A DNA stretch of 64,000 bases from Eutreptiella sp. 'Long Island Sound 2002' (GCA_964036045.1 OZ038397.1:26281346-26345345); one strand, 5' to 3'; counted from the stretch's first letter, positions 33,836 through 45,710 are shown. Made by a program: numbers and translations. The notes: generated by a model from the sequence alone, not told the origin.

Positions 33836-35200
33836 GGGGGGGGGGGTGGCGGCGAGGAGCGGGAGGATGTCCGCGGCTCGTGACGCGGGGGCGAACACGA
33901 CGTGGGCAGGGTGCGGCCCCGGGAGAGGCGCCGGGTGGACTGGGACCACAGGTTGGCGGTCCAGCGTGAGGCGCCACGTGGCGCAGTGGCGGAGGAGCCA
34001 GACCAGGGCGATGTTGTGGCGCAGTGTGAGGGGCAGGGTGCAGGGCGGCGCGGGGAAGTGCGGTGGGAGGGGGGGGGGGGGCGACGTGGGAGGGGGCCCG
34101 GCGGAGGAGTGACGCCAGCGACGTGTGCGTCGTGCTGAGGGTGGTAAGGAGCTCGCGGAGGAGTCCTTCGCGGCCGGCGCTGTCCAGCACGGGGGGGGCG
34201 CCGTGGGGGGAGGTGGAGTGCCAAATGCCCAGCATACTGAACCCTAACTGCGTCGGGGGGCCGGGTCGCGGGGCGGCTGGGAGGTGGTCGGAGAGGTATA
34301 CGGCGGCGGTGGCCGTGCGGAGCTCAAAAGGGGAGGTGAGGTGGGGGGAGTGGCCGGCCGTGGCTGCCAGAACCGGTGGGTGCGTGAACAGGCGCCACGC
34401 GAGGAGCAACTGCAGGGCATAGTGGGGGGGGCAGTGGTACTGGAGGTGGGCGGCGGAGTCCGGGTAGGGGCGGTGACAGAAGGGGCACGTTACTCCTCCG
34501 TAGCCGGGGGGATGGTCCTGGGAGCGTAGTAGCCGGAGGTGCATGATGCGGTGGAGGGCCAGCGCTGGGATCTTGGCGCGCTCATACGCAAGGCGGAGTA
34601 GGTGAGAGGACCAGCCCGGGGGCAGGGGCCGGAGGTGCAACGCGTGGGTGCGGGTGGTGGTGGCTGCATACGCTGCCTCTGCGGCGCGCGCGGGGCTCAG
34701 GAAGACCGCGCCTTCACGGAGCGCCACGATGCGGCCGTGGAAGAGTGCTGACCAGGGGAGGGTCCACGGGGAGGCGGTGTGGAGTCCGCGGCGGGCTAGG
34801 GTGTCGGCCTCGGCGTTGAGAGTGGCGAGGTGGCCAGCGGAGCCGGGGTCGTGTTCCGCGGGGAGCGAGGCCTCGTGCATGCGGAAGGAGGCGAAGAGGA
34901 GGGCCGCTCGGTACGGGATGGAGAGGGCGGAGGAGGGGGGTGGACCGCGGGTGAGGTCGCAGAGTTGGGAGGCGGTGGAGTCTGAGGCGAAGAGGGCTTC
35001 GCCGGACCAGCCGCGGAGGGCGAACATGGCGGCTATCTTGGCGATCCATTCGGCGTCGGTGGAGTGGCCGGCGAGGGCGTGGAGGCAAAGCCAGCCGCGG
35101 TAGAGAGTGCCGTGGTGGGGGTGCCAGAGGAGGAAGCTGGCGCCGAGGCGGGTGCCCTCTTGGCTTCCGTCGCACGCGACCACGACGTAGGGGAGGGAGC
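33836..35200 (-). pseudogene. LINE-A ORF2, RNase H domain and terminal zinc knuckle
   Basis: Same strand, next frame. RNase H signatures: VVVACDGSQEGTRLGASFLL (first Asp), HSTDAEWIAKIAAM (Glu), LFASDSTASQLC (Asp) and LNAEADTLARRGL (last Asp), all four present. Farther on, RIMHLRLLRSQDH precedes VTCPFCHRPYPDSAAHLQYH and a Cys, a C-x2-C-x9-H-x4-C knuckle. A final block GFSMLGIWHSTSPHGAPP is conserved in LINE-B. Coding alignment is lost near 34080 in a G-run. Confidence 0.8.
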
Positions 35201-36697
35201 GGGGGGGGCCAGTGAGCCGGTGTGGTGCTGCGGAGCGGGGCGCACGTGGGGGGAGGGGAGGAGGTGGACGGTGATGTCGAGGGGGGCGAGAGCCTGTGCC
35301 AGGGCGGGACCTTCGGTGAGCCAGGGGGTGGGGCGGCGCGGGGAGACGAGGGACGCCGTGGCGGCCACCGCGAGGGTGTTGGGGCCCCAGGCAGCGCGGA
35401 GGTAGGTGCGGAGGAGGTTGAGGGGGGTCCGGTACGCCAAGAGGGGGGCACCGGGACCGCCCTGCTGGAGGGGGAGGTGGAGGAAGGCCGTGTGTGCCCA
35501 GGGGGGCAGACGGAAGGCGTGGCGGTATGCGTTGTTGATGGCGGTCTGATGGGGGCGGAGGGAGGGGGGGGGAATGAGGACGCCTGAGGTGACGTTGTCG
35601 AGGGGGGAGAGGCCGAAGGCGTGCAGGGAGCGGAGCTGGAGAATGGGCCAGGCCTCGCGGTTGCGGCTGGCCTTGCGCGCCCGGTCGAGGGACGCGCGGG
35701 ACTTGTTGATGACGCGGAGGAGGGGGAGCTCGGGGAGGATGGGGATGCCGACGACCTCCGGGGGGGCGGTGGTGGTGGTGCCGGTGTGCTGTGGGACGTC
35801 GGCGGTGACGAGGGTGGGCCGGCCAGGGCAGGAATCTGCGAGGGAGAATTCCTGTTTGTCGGGGTGGATGATGCGGCCCGCGCGGCGGGAGCACTCGCGG
35901 CAGTCGGTGGCCATGGCTGCCACGCCATTGAGGGAGGGGGTGATGAAGCGACGGTCGTCGCTGTACGAGAGGTGGGTGGCGGGGAGGGACGCGGAGTGGG
36001 CGGGGATGGTGAGGGGGAGGGTGATGGAGGTGTTGGGGCGCACGGCCCTGGTGATGACCATGCTGGGTGCCTGGTAGTGGAGTTGGGCGAACCCGTCGCC
36101 TTGGTTGCCCCCTTCCTCGGTGGTAAAGGGGTGGGCGAACCCTTCGCGCGTGGCCACGCGGAGGACCAGGCGGCTGTAGAAGCCGTCTGCCCAGGGGCCA
36201 AAGTCCCAAGTGGCGCGGAGGTGGGAGCAGAGGCGGGAGTTGTCTTGGCGCAGCACCCTGAGGTACGCGTCAGACTTGTCCCAGTCGCAGATGGCGCAGG
36301 TGCCGTGGGTGGAGAGGGCTGTGTAGGTGGCGGCGCGGGCTACGAGGGCGAGGCCTAGGGCGGAGTGGCCCGGGCGGTAGGCGAAGGAGGCGGGGGTGTA
36401 GGTGGAGGTGAGCTCGAGGTCGGCGGCTAGGCGGGTCGTGGCGATGCCGGAGGCTGCGCCGGAGACGCCCGACTCCACGTCGACGGGGCGGAAGGAGCGC
36501 GTGAGGTGTCGGGGGAGGGGCTTGGTAGGTTTCCCCTTGTAGAGGCCGTAGCGGTCGGTCTTGTTGGAGACGCCTGGGGTGCCGGATTCAAAGTGGAGGA
36601 GGAGGTGAAGCAGCCCGAGGTGGACGCCCCCGCCGCTGCGGAAGAGCGTTGCGCGTGCCACGTTGTCAGTGGACACGGCGAGGGAGCGCTTGCCCAT
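35200..36697 (-). pseudogene. LINE-A ORF2, reverse transcriptase domain (YSDD type)
   Basis: Open for more than 490 codons. Divergent RT motifs: motif A CAICDWDKSDAYLRVLR (about residues 134-150), motif B GGNQGDGFAQLHYQ (196-209) in place of the common RQGDPLSP, and motif C LSYSDDRRFI (243-252) with the Asp pair intact. The spacing of A, B and C is normal for an RT. A frameshift near 35200 separates it from RNase H. The motif B and C wording is unusual and shared with LINE-B. Confidence 0.8.
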
Positions 36698-36857
36698 GCG
36701 GCGGTGGGCGAGGGAGGCGGTGGTGATGAGGGGGGGGGGACTTGCGGGCGAGGGCGTACGCCTGGAGGGAGGCGGGACACTCTGGTCGGGCGTTCGCGCG
36801 GAGGGCGTCGCGGAGGAGGGGGAGAGTGAGATTGGTGGGCGGGTGCAGGAGGGGGAG

Positions 36858-38790
36858 CTAGGGGTCTGTGGTGCAGCGGGCGGCGAAGAAGGCGTGGTCC
36901 ACGGAGACGTGCCGGTTGGCGGTTTGGGATCGGGATTGGGCCGTGACTTCGGCGAGCCGTTCCTCGCGGGTTGCGAGGGTGGCCCCCGGGTGGGGGAGGA
37001 TGCCGTGGAACGGTTCTAGGGGTGGGGAGGGTAGCCGGAGGACGGTGCGGGTGGCGGAGGTGATGGAGGGGGAGGAGAGGATGGCTGCGCGAGAGACGTA
37101 GCCGCGGGCGGCCGATGCCTCCCGGAGGGCAGAGGACTGGGCGGCTAGGTCGTGGGTGGAGAGGGGAAAGGTGAACCGGGCCAGGGAACGTAGTAGGGCG
37201 GGGGTGTCGGGCGGGTGCGCGAGCAGCTGGTGCGCGATGAAGTGGTGGGCGGCGATGTAGTGGTCGGGGAGGGAGGGGGAAAGGGAGAGCCAGCCCCACG
37301 CTAGGTCAAGGGCGGCTGAGAGGGAGTCCATGTCCTCGAGAGTCGCCAGGCGCCATCGGAACAGACGCCAAGAGTGGGCGTCGCAGGAGGGGTGGCGCAA
37401 GGTGACCTGCGCCAGCACCATGGCGTGCGAGGTGTGGCAGGGGAGGACGTGGTGAGCGTGGGAGGCGATGGGTCCGGTGGCGAAGATGTGGTCGATGGCG
37501 GTGGACCGGGGGGAGCCGTGGCGGGTGGTGAAGTTGGTGGGAGTGGCTGGGGGGACCAGGCGGTGCCAGGCCGATAGTGGGCCCGAGGCCTCCGAGCGCG
37601 GAGGCAAGGGGGGTGCCTAGGGCGCCCGTGCTGTTGAGGTCGCCCAAGAGGACGCACAGGTCGGGACGCATGCGGGAGCAGAGGTGGTTCATGAGTTTGA
37701 CCTCGGACACCCACTCGGAGTACGAGAGGCGTGGGGGGAGGTGGGCGTTGAACAGGAGGGCGCGGCCCCCCAGTGAGAGTGGGACCGCGGAGACAATCTA
37801 GTGCGGGCTGTCGTAGACGAGGTCGGCGGGCTGGGAGGGGGCGCGGAGGGACCGGAGCCAGGCCGTGCGGAGGCCCGAGCCCTGGCCGGACGCGGTGCTG
37901 TAGTGGGTCTCGTATCGTGGTGGGAAGGCGGGGCGGGCTGCGGCCAAGTCCCAGAGTTCCTGTTTGGCGACCACGTCGGGGGACAATGCCTCGAGCCACG
38001 TGCGGGCGAGGGAGACTTGGCCGGCGATGCCGCCCCAGTTGTGTGTGAGGAAAGTGAGGGCTGTGTCGCGGAGGGGGGTGGACGCCTGGTCGCGGGGGTC
38101 GGGGAGGGAGAGGACGAAGGCGGGGGTCGGCTGGAGGAGGCGGTCCGGAGGGGGGTCGCAGGGGGTGGCCCAGGGGATGGCCGAAACGGGGACAGCTCCG
38201 GGCAGTAGCATGCCCTGGAAGCCTACCACACAGCGGCCGGCGGTGTCCCGAGTGCATATGGGCGGGGCCTTGTGGGGGGAGGTGCAGAAGAAGTGAGGCC
38301 AGTGGTCGGCTGGGGATGCGGGGAGGTCAACGAAGGCGGAGTGAGGCCTGGGGCGGCCGCAGTCGGGGCATACGGAGGAGGAGACGAGCGGGGCGTCGGG
38401 GAGAGCAGGGTGTAGTGTCCACGCTGAGGCCGGGCCCGACAAGCGAGCGTACGCTGGGGATGGGGGGAGGGGGACCGACGGCAAGGGGGTGGTGTCCCAG
38501 AAGGCGGTCCACCTGGCGCCCACGTGCAGGGGTGGGGTGATCCAGAAGGAGGGGTCGTGACGTTGGCGGGGGAAGGAGGCGAGCCAGCCGCACACTGTGG
38601 GCAGGGCGGAGGCGAGGAGCGAGGGGGGTAGCGACGAGGAGGCCTGGGCGGCGTGCAGAAGGTCTCGAAGGGGGCCCGGGGGGAGGGGGGCGGTTGGGGG
38701 GTGCTGGAGGGGGAGAAGGTCTGCGGAGTGTGTGCACTCGGGGCAGTGCGTGAGTGTCGGGCGCCGCAGCGTGCCGCAGCGGAGGCACAT
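36858..38790 (-). pseudogene. LINE-A ORF2, Cys-rich N-terminus and endonuclease domain
   Basis: Starts near an ATG at 38790: MCLRCGTLRR, then HCPEC, a possible zinc ribbon, and a second Cys pair CPDCGR. Endonuclease signatures: TFLTHNWGGI, VVAKQELWD (metal Glu), LCVLLGDLNSTGA (GDFN position), TAIDHIFATG (DYI position) and TSHAMVLAQV (final His). Breaks: TAG at 37798 and TAG at 36858, both where LINE-B has TGG (Trp), and a frameshift near 37590. Predicted to nick target DNA. Confidence 0.75.
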
Positions 38791-38945
38791 ACGCGGGGTG
38801 GAGGTGGGTGGTGGAGTGGGTGCGCGAGGGGGAGTCTCCCGGGTGTAGGGCTGGGGATGGGGCTCCAGGCCGTGAAGGAGGTCTGCCCCGGCGCGGTAGG
38901 CGTCGGGTGGGCGGGGGTAACGGGCGGCGAGGAAGGCTGCCCAGG

Positions 38946-41286
38946 CTAGGGTCGGGAGGTCGGGTGCGCTGGAGGCGGGGACAGTGTCCGGCAGGGCGAG
39001 TCAGTTGTGCCTGCGGGCGCTGGGGAACATGGCGCCGCGGACTTCTCTGCCTGACGTGGGGGCCGAGGGCGTTGTGCAGCCATGGTGTCTCGGGGAGCGT
39101 CAGGGGGTGGAACGGGGGGGTGATTGCTGGCGGCTGCGTTTGGCAGGGCGGGGCTGAGAGTCGCCCGGGACGGGGGGGGCGGTGGGAGGGGGGGTTTTTG
39201 AGTGTGGCGGCGGGAGCGTGCCAGCGTTGCCCATCGTCCCGCCTGCCTTGGACCGTGAGGGACCAGCCCTCGGCGTGCTGGATGACGCGGGCGGGCAGAG
39301 AGGCGAAAAGGGAGGCGTGTAGGGCGGGGGTGATGGAGGCGAACACGTGTCCGCGGCGGGCATCGGCGTCGGTGACGTACACGACGGTCTGCAGGTTGTG
39401 GGTGAGGGTGACCGCCATGGGGGCGTGTGGGCCCAGGCGGAGGCCAGAGACGCGGACGATGCCGGATGTGGCCGGTGAGGAGCCGACGGGGGCGAAAGTG
39501 GGGACTGAGGAGGCGGGGGTGGCGCCGGTGGCGGAGGGTGCGGGGGCGCCCGGGGGGAGGGGCTGGCTGAGGAGAGGTGGGGCTGAGAGTGGCGCGGGCG
39601 GGGCGGTGGTGCCTAGGGCTGGCAGGGAGGGCGCAGGTGGGGCGGAGGAGCCAAGGCGGAACCAGTCCAGGTCGGCCGTGGAGCGGGGGGGGGGGGGGGG
39701 CAGTTTTGGTGTAGGAGATGAGCTCTTGGAACTGGGCCGGGGTGGAAAGACGGCCGCACATCCGTGTGAACGCTGCGCGGAGGATGTCGGCGGAGGAGAC
39801 GTGCTGGAGGTCCTGGTAGGCCTCAATGGGGAAGGAGGGGGCGTTGGCGATGGTGAAGGCCGCTGTCAGCCAGGGAGTGTCGGCATGGGCTTGAGCGGTT
39901 GTGATGAGGGGCTGGATGGCCTGGAGTGCAGGCAGGGAGGCTGCGGAGGAGGCGGCGGCTCCGTACCGCTGGGAGACCAGGGTGAGGAGCTTGTTGAGGT
40001 GGAGGCGGAGGGTGGGCTTGTGGAGGTCGGGGCAGGAGTGCCAAGCACCCTTGGCGGCGAGCACCAAGCTGGCGGTGGACGTGGAGACCGAGAGGTGCTG
40101 TACGGTCCTGGGGGGCAGGTGGCAGTTCTTGCCCATGGCCACAATGCACATGGCCGTGTGGTGGGCGTCGGCCTCGGGGACGGAGGAGAGGCCGTCGAGC
40201 AAGGACGGCGTGTCCTGGGAGCTCGGGGCCGGGCCAGCCTGGAACAGTGTCTCCCAGTCTGACGGGGGCGGTGCGGGCGGCTGTGGTGGTTGGGGACGGG
40301 GGGAAAGCAGGGACGAGGGCTGTGGAGCGTTGGGGGGAGCGGGGGCGGGGGCGGGGGCGGGGACATCGGGGGCTGCTGGGGGTCGTCCGCCTGCGGGTGC
40401 GCGCGGCGGGCGGCTGCGGTGATGGCGGTGGAGATGTTGGGGGTGCGAATTGAACCATCATCTTTCCGGTGGTTCAACTCGGTGTACCACCGTTGGGCTG
40501 ACAGGGGGCACGGGGCGGGGACACGGACGTGGGGGCTGGCGGGGTCGAAGACACAGCTGAGGGGGGGGCAGGCCAGCCGGGAGCCGGTCTGCTGGGCCGC
40601 CCAGGTCGCCAGCCAGTGGAGGAGGGCGACCCGGGCGACCTTGGGCTTGATGGCCTCCTCGAAGGCGAGGAGGTCAAGGAGGCGGCGGAAGGGGATGGAG
40701 GGGGGGAGGTCGGGGGAGAAGGGGGAGATGTGGGCGAGGGCGGCCGAGGCGAGAGTGGCCTGGTCGAGGGTGGAGGCCCGGGCGCCCCAGTCAATGAGGG
40801 CGCTCATGCAGGAGGCGTAGGGGAGCCACGAGGCGTCGTGGTGTGTGGTGAGGAGGGAGATCTCGTTCTCGGTGAGCTGCTCGGTGAAGGCGAACCACCA
40901 GAGGAGGGGGCTGGCTTCGATGGGGGAGCCGGCAAGGGGATGGAGAGGACGCCCACATTCGCTGGCATGTGGCGTGCGGAGGCGAGTAGGCGTGGAGGCT
41001 GTTGTGAGTCCAGGGCGATGGACAGGAGGGGCCAGGCGTCGGCCGCCGTCAACCCTTCGCGCTGGAGGTCGGGGGACAGAGCCGAGAATGGGTGTGCCGT
41101 GGTGCCTGTGGGGAGCGGTGCAAGGGAGGGTCCGACACACGGCGTGCCGGGGGGCGGGAGTACCGTCGCCGGCTGTGGGCGCCGGCTGTGGAGCGGGGTG
41201 GGGGAGGGGGGGGGGTGGGTCGGGGAGGGCGGGCGGGGGGAAGGAATAAGCCGAGGCAAGCGCTCAGGGCCCGGAGGCTCCGGCAT
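38946..41286 (-). pseudogene. LINE-A ORF1 protein (frameshifted)
   Basis: ATG at 41286. The reading shifts frame near 40950, 40340 and 39690, the last two within G-runs. Blocks conserved with LINE-C ORF1 are FSALSPD (N-terminus), LLHWLATWAAQQTGSRLACP (versus LLSWAAKQAGSALACP), CPDLHKPTLRLHLNKLL (versus CPAYRKPMLRADLARYV), and a C-terminal block with VTDADARRGHVFASI. A Pro-rich stretch separates the central and C-terminal blocks. No known fold is recognised. Conservation across diverged copies shows it was a real protein, presumably RNA-binding by analogy with other LINE ORF1 products. Confidence 0.7.
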
Positions 41287-41490
41287 GCAGAGCGAACAGT
41301 GCTACCGGCAGTGGCGCAAAGTAAGAAGGCGGGGGGGGGGGGGGCTGGCGGGTCTGGCGAGAGTGGGGGCTGTCGCTGGGCGTGGCGTGCGTCGCGAGGT
41401 GGTGACGGTTGGGGGTGCGTCTGGCGAGGGGAGGGGTGTGGCGGCGCCGCTCCGCTGGCGGTGTCCGGTGCGGCGTGTCAGGGGTGTGGG

Positions 41491-43720
41491 GCGTGGGTGC
41501 TCGACAAACATCGGTCCAGAGCTGGGCCCCGGGGTGCGGTGGTGTGTGGGGGTGTTGGGTGAGTCCTGCTACCGGTGTCCTACTACGAGGAGGTGATGAG
41601 GATGCAGACTGCACGGGAACTGAGGCCGGAGAGCCTGGGGCGGGGGTATGGGGCGCTGGCGGCGGGTTATCCCCGGCTGGGATGGCAGGGGTGCCCTGGG
41701 GTCCCGTGGGGGCGGAGGCTCCCCACGTCGGTCGGGTGCGAAACCACGACCTGTGTTTCCGTCGGGTTAGGTTAGGTTTCTACCCCAGGAACTTACCCGC
41801 CGCGGGGAATGTGGGCCGGGTCGGCCATGGGGGATGACAATGAAGAGGAAGCGGGGGGCCAGGATGAGTCTGGCGGTCGGCACCTTCCCTCGGCCTGGGG
41901 GAGGCCGTTGCCCGGGGCTATTACCTCCTTCCCATGGCCGTGGTGCTGTGGTGGGTGGTGGAGTGGTTACCCCCCAACGGGTGTCTGTGCCCGGTGCCAT
42001 GGGTACAGACCCCCTTTGGGGGCGGGTACGAAGCGCCCGGTCGCCTCGTCCCCCCTGCACAACAGCCCGCCAGGCGCCTCTAGGCCTTTAGCGCCAGCTG
42101 GTGTGGGGGGGGGCGCTTGGGGCAGCGCGGGGCCCCTCCGCACTCCTGGCGGCCCGCACTGCCTGTATAACGAAACAAGGGCGACGCGGGCTCGATCCGC
42201 ACGTGCGGGCCGCGCCGCCCCAGCCGGGGTGGGGGACAGGGGGGGGAATGGGGTCCAGACAGGTGGGACCGCTCACCGGCCGGTCTCACCACCCTCCACG
42301 TTGGAGTAACAGTGTACGGGGTTCTTGGGGCCCCACCCAGGGTTCTGGGGGCCCCACCCAGGGGCCATCGGCCCCCCCCTTCGGTTACTGTGTGCGGGGC
42401 GAGGGCAAAGGGAGGAGAGGTCGGGAGGGCAAAGGCCACTCGCGGCCATGACACATGGTGCATAGGGAGGGAGGTATGACTCACGCAACGCCATGATGCA
42501 TGCAGCAGGGGGAAGGGGGGGCAAGGCCTGGACCCCCACCGCGTATGGGGGGTCCCCTTGTCAGCCAGGCGTCTGCCCGTCGGCGGCTGCGGTAGCCCAC
42601 CTCGGTGGCGACGGCAACCTGAGAAGAAGGAGAGGGGGTGTGGAGGGGAGGCGGGGGCATGGTGAGCACGCGGGGTGGGGGGGGGGTTGTGGGCTGGTGG
42701 GTGGGCGCGCGCGTGAGGGGGTGGGGATGCGGTGAGCTCAGCCGCGAGCGCCACCGTGTGGCTGACCGGCGTAGAGGGGCGGCCGGGGCTGGCCAAAGTC
42801 GGCCGCGGAGCCCGGGGCGCCCGTGGTGCTGGGGGCCGCGGTCAGCGGTGGGGCCCGCACCCCGCTCGGCGGGGACGAATCCCACCGAGCATCATCCACG
42901 GGGGCGAGGCCTGGTGGAGGCGGGGGGAGTGCCGCTCCGTCCCCTCGCGGCCGAACCGGACCGGGACGGGCCCCGCCGGATGGATACCGGGGGGGCGGGC
43001 GGGGCTGGGCACCGGGGCTCTGGTGCCCGGGTCCCTGGCGGTCGTGGGCCGGCGCGGGGGAGACCGGGCGGGCCCCTGGGCTGCGGCTGGTGAGGGGGGG
43101 CGTGGAAGGGCCGGGCGGGCTCGGGGGCGAACCCCGAGAGGCCCTCGGGGGCTGGGCGAGGGCCCCCCAGGGCGGCCGTTCCTTGGGAGGGGGGGGGGGG
43201 GGTGGCTCCCTGCCCGGGGAACGACGGGGGCCCCTCTTGAGCGAGGGGGGGGGGGGTGGGCGTGTATTGCCCGGTGTAGGGCCATGTCTATTCATGGCCG
43301 CGCGGTATGGGACTATATCCCCAACCCTCCGCGCCGGAGTCCCTTTGTGGGGGGGTCGTGGGGGGGGGGGGGGGGGGTTGGCGGTTGTTGTGTGCACCGA
43401 CCCTCGTGGGGGGGGGTTGCCGGTGGGAGCCTCGCCCGGCTTGGCCGAAAAAAACCCGGTGGCGTCCCCTGGGCTCGTGGGCCCCTTCGAGGAAGAACCT
43501 CGGATTCGCCGGGGGGGACTCCGCTTCATGGTATGGTATGGTATGGCATGGTATGGTATTGTATGGTATGGTATGGTATGTTGTTGTTGTTGTTGTTGTG
43601 GCACCCAGCACGTGCCGGCGGGAGAAATCGCCAGACACGCTCTCCCTGGGCAGGGCGCAAGGGAGCAGTCGGCCGGCGTCACGCCGGCCGGGCGTGTGCC
43701 GACAACGACCGAGGGGGGGG
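41491..43720 (+). repeat. GC-rich composite module M3
   Basis: Collinear with M2 from TGCTCGACAAACATCGGTCC (41498) to CGACCGAGGGGG (about 43710). It includes the mismatched version of the M2 hairpin (about 41976-42027), GGCCAAAGTCGGCC (42790) and a short composite microsatellite (43527-43599). It lies immediately 5' of LINE-A on the minus strand. No gene is supported. Confidence 0.75.
43527..43599 (+). repeat. (TATGG)n(TTG)n composite microsatellite, copy 4 (short)
   Basis: About ten pentamers, including TATGGCATGG and TATTG variants, then six TTG units, with the conserved flanks. Confidence 0.95.
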
Positions 43721-44990
43721 GTTGGGTTGGGTTGGGTCAAGGCCTCGCCTGGTCGCCTACCCACGGTCCGCCGCGCCTTCCCTGCCGGACCCGACTGGGC
43801 GGCCGTACCCGGGTGTCCGGTCACAAGGCCTGCCGGACTGTTGACCGCCCCCAGACCCCGCGGTGGCGCTCGCGGGCGGGAGATGCCGCCGTGCCTGTGT
43901 GTATGTGCCCTTGTGTGTCTGGGGGGGGGGGAGGGCTGTGGCACACCTGCTTGCTCCATTGTTGTTCGGCCGTGGCGCACATGGCGCAGGGAAGTGTGTG
44001 CCTGGTGCTCCAGGCCCCGGCAGGGAGGCTGGAGAGCCTGACTCTGAGCCCGCCGGGGGAGATGTGGGCCTGGGCTCGCAACCTCCACGTCACAAGGACA
44101 TACTACCCAACCACTCCACGACTGCCTATTGGCACGGGAAGGCGGTGGTACGTGGCACGACTGGGGTCAGACCCGCACTCCTTGACTGCCTTAGGCACAG
44201 GTGGTGCTGCCTCGCGGGCTGGGTCCGGCTCCCACGGCCGACGGCGTACCCTGGGCAGGTGGAGGGGCACCAGGGCGCAGAGTGTGCTTCCCTGCCCTGG
44301 GTGCCGCCAGTGCTGGCTGCACTGGCTGCGGCGCTACAGCCCGCGTAGACGAGGGGGCCCAGAGGGCACCACACCCGAATGGCCTCTCCTTTGAGGAAGG
44401 GGGGGTGGGGTCGGCTGGTGGCTGTCTGGCCTCCAGGGGTCGCCCACAACTGCACTGGAGTGCACGGGGCTGTGCTGGCCTAGGCGTCTGTGATGAAGTT
44501 GGAGGGGCACGTGCACACCTGGAGGTTCCCTGGGCAGGCCGCTCAAGGGATACCCACAGCGGTCAAGCTGTGAGCCCTTCACAGCCTCCACTCTTTAGGC
44601 CCTGAGGGCGCCGACTCCGTGCACCCCTCCCGTCGGGGGCGCAGGCTGGGGGGGGGGGGGTAGGGTGGTGGATGGGTCTACCTGTTCACTTGTGTGGGAG
44701 AGGAGGACCACCTGCTGGGTTACCATGCGGGTCCCAGATCCCAACATACTCGTCGCTCGGCGTCCGCTCCCTGAGGGACCTCGATCACCATGTGACGGCC
44801 TGCAATGAGGGTGCGAGGGCATGCTGGGGGGGGGGGGTGCTGGGCCTGCTTTCGGTCCGGCCCCATTTCTGTTGGGGGGGGGGGGTGGGGGCAGCAAAAG
44901 GTCTGCTCCCCTGTTTCCTGGTCCCCAAGGGGAACCAGCCCACGGCCTGCACCCTCGCTTTGTGGTGGCTGAAATTTGGGCCGACAGAGA
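43721..44990. other. Less repetitive segment with unassigned coding-like sequence
   Basis: Begins with a GGGTT run (43722-43738) and a stretch similar to 58893-59045 (AAGGCC, GCGGACTGT or GCCGGACTGT, CCAGACCCC). From about 43860 to 44600 the plus strand reads protein-like in alternating frames (EMWAWARNLHVTRTYYP, then TGRRWYVARLGSDP). This could be a decayed gene; no family is recognised. Short G-runs occur at 44650, 44827 and 44875. Confidence 0.35.
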
Positions 44991-45710
44991 CCGAGGGGGG
45001 GGGGGGGGCATGGTGTGGGGGGGGGGGCGTGTGCGTGGGGAAGGGAGGGGCCACCTGTGAGTTACCCTGGTGCCCTCCCCCGTCTCGCGGGGGGAGAGTG
45101 ACCCGACCTGTGCGGAGCGGCTGTGGAGGGGGTGGAGGGCGGGGCGGGGACCTTGGGGTGGGGAAGGCACGCCCGGGTCCGCGGTCACTCCGCGCCTTGC
45201 CCGAACATCCCGAGGCGGCCGTTCCTCGTGTGTGGCCGTGGCGTGGCCGGGGGCGCTGGCCCGTGCGTCTAGCCTTCTGCGGGGGCGAGGGGAGGCCCGG
45301 GAGTTGCTTTCTGCCGGCGCCTAGTCACCTTTGCAAGTGTTGTGGTGTGGCCGCCTCGTCCCCGGTGGTGCGGGCGCGCGCTCGCGTCGGTCTTTGGGGA
45401 GGGAGGGCACAAGGGCGGGAGCACAAGAGCACTATCATGGGTATACGGTTGCTGGCGTGTTGTGTATGGTTCAGGTGCTGTTCCCTGGTGCCTGTCCCTG
45501 TGTCCCGCTTGCGGGAGGCCGCGCGGCACGGCCGGCGGGGGGGTCGAGGCCTGGGCCGGGCGCATGGGTAGCGGCGGGCGGCCGAGGCGGAGGCGGCGCC
45601 ATGCGGGTGCGGGGCCCGTGGCGGTCGCGGGGCGGTGCGGGCGGACCAGGCGGCGGCCCCGAGTGCCCCACACTGTGGGGTCGGTGGGTGTGCCGGGGGC
45701 AGGAGTGCCA
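44991..45710 (+). repeat. GC-rich composite module M4 (partial)
   Basis: Nearly identical to 32365-33050 of M2 (GTGCGTGGGGAAGGGAGGGG, GTTACCCTGGTGCCCTCCCC, GTTGCTGGCGTGTTGTGTAT). It is cut inside a ~280-bp unit at CCGGGGGCAGGAGTGCCAG, where a TATGG tract begins. Confidence 0.85.

Larger units (their letters stand above)
33836..41490 (-). mobile_element. LINE-A: large non-LTR retrotransposon with ORF1 and endonuclease-RT-RNase H ORF2, degenerate
   Basis: Minus strand: ORF1 41286 to about 39000, ORF2 about 38800 to 33840. Collinear with LINE-B (49086-55236) and homologous to LINE-C (61372 onward). Several frameshifts fall at G or C homopolymers (near 34070, 39690 and 40340), and two TGG codons have become TAG. 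The ~2.2-kb module M lies on both sides (M3 at its 5' side, M2 at its 3' side). Confidence 0.85.

Noticed and set aside
30060-43720. LTR retrotransposon bounded by modules M2 and M3
   Set aside because: The enclosed coding region has a LINE-type endonuclease and RT with no gag, protease or integrase; kept only as an open question in the findings.
43720-43740. GGGTT run as telomere-like sequence
   Set aside because: Four units only; the same run with shared flanks at 58893 shows it is part of a dispersed repeat.
42823-44394. 523-codon plus-strand frame across module M3 and the 44-kb segment
   Set aside because: It passes through G-runs, the TATGG/TTG tract and two unrelated segments; composition is GC-driven and no domain is visible.
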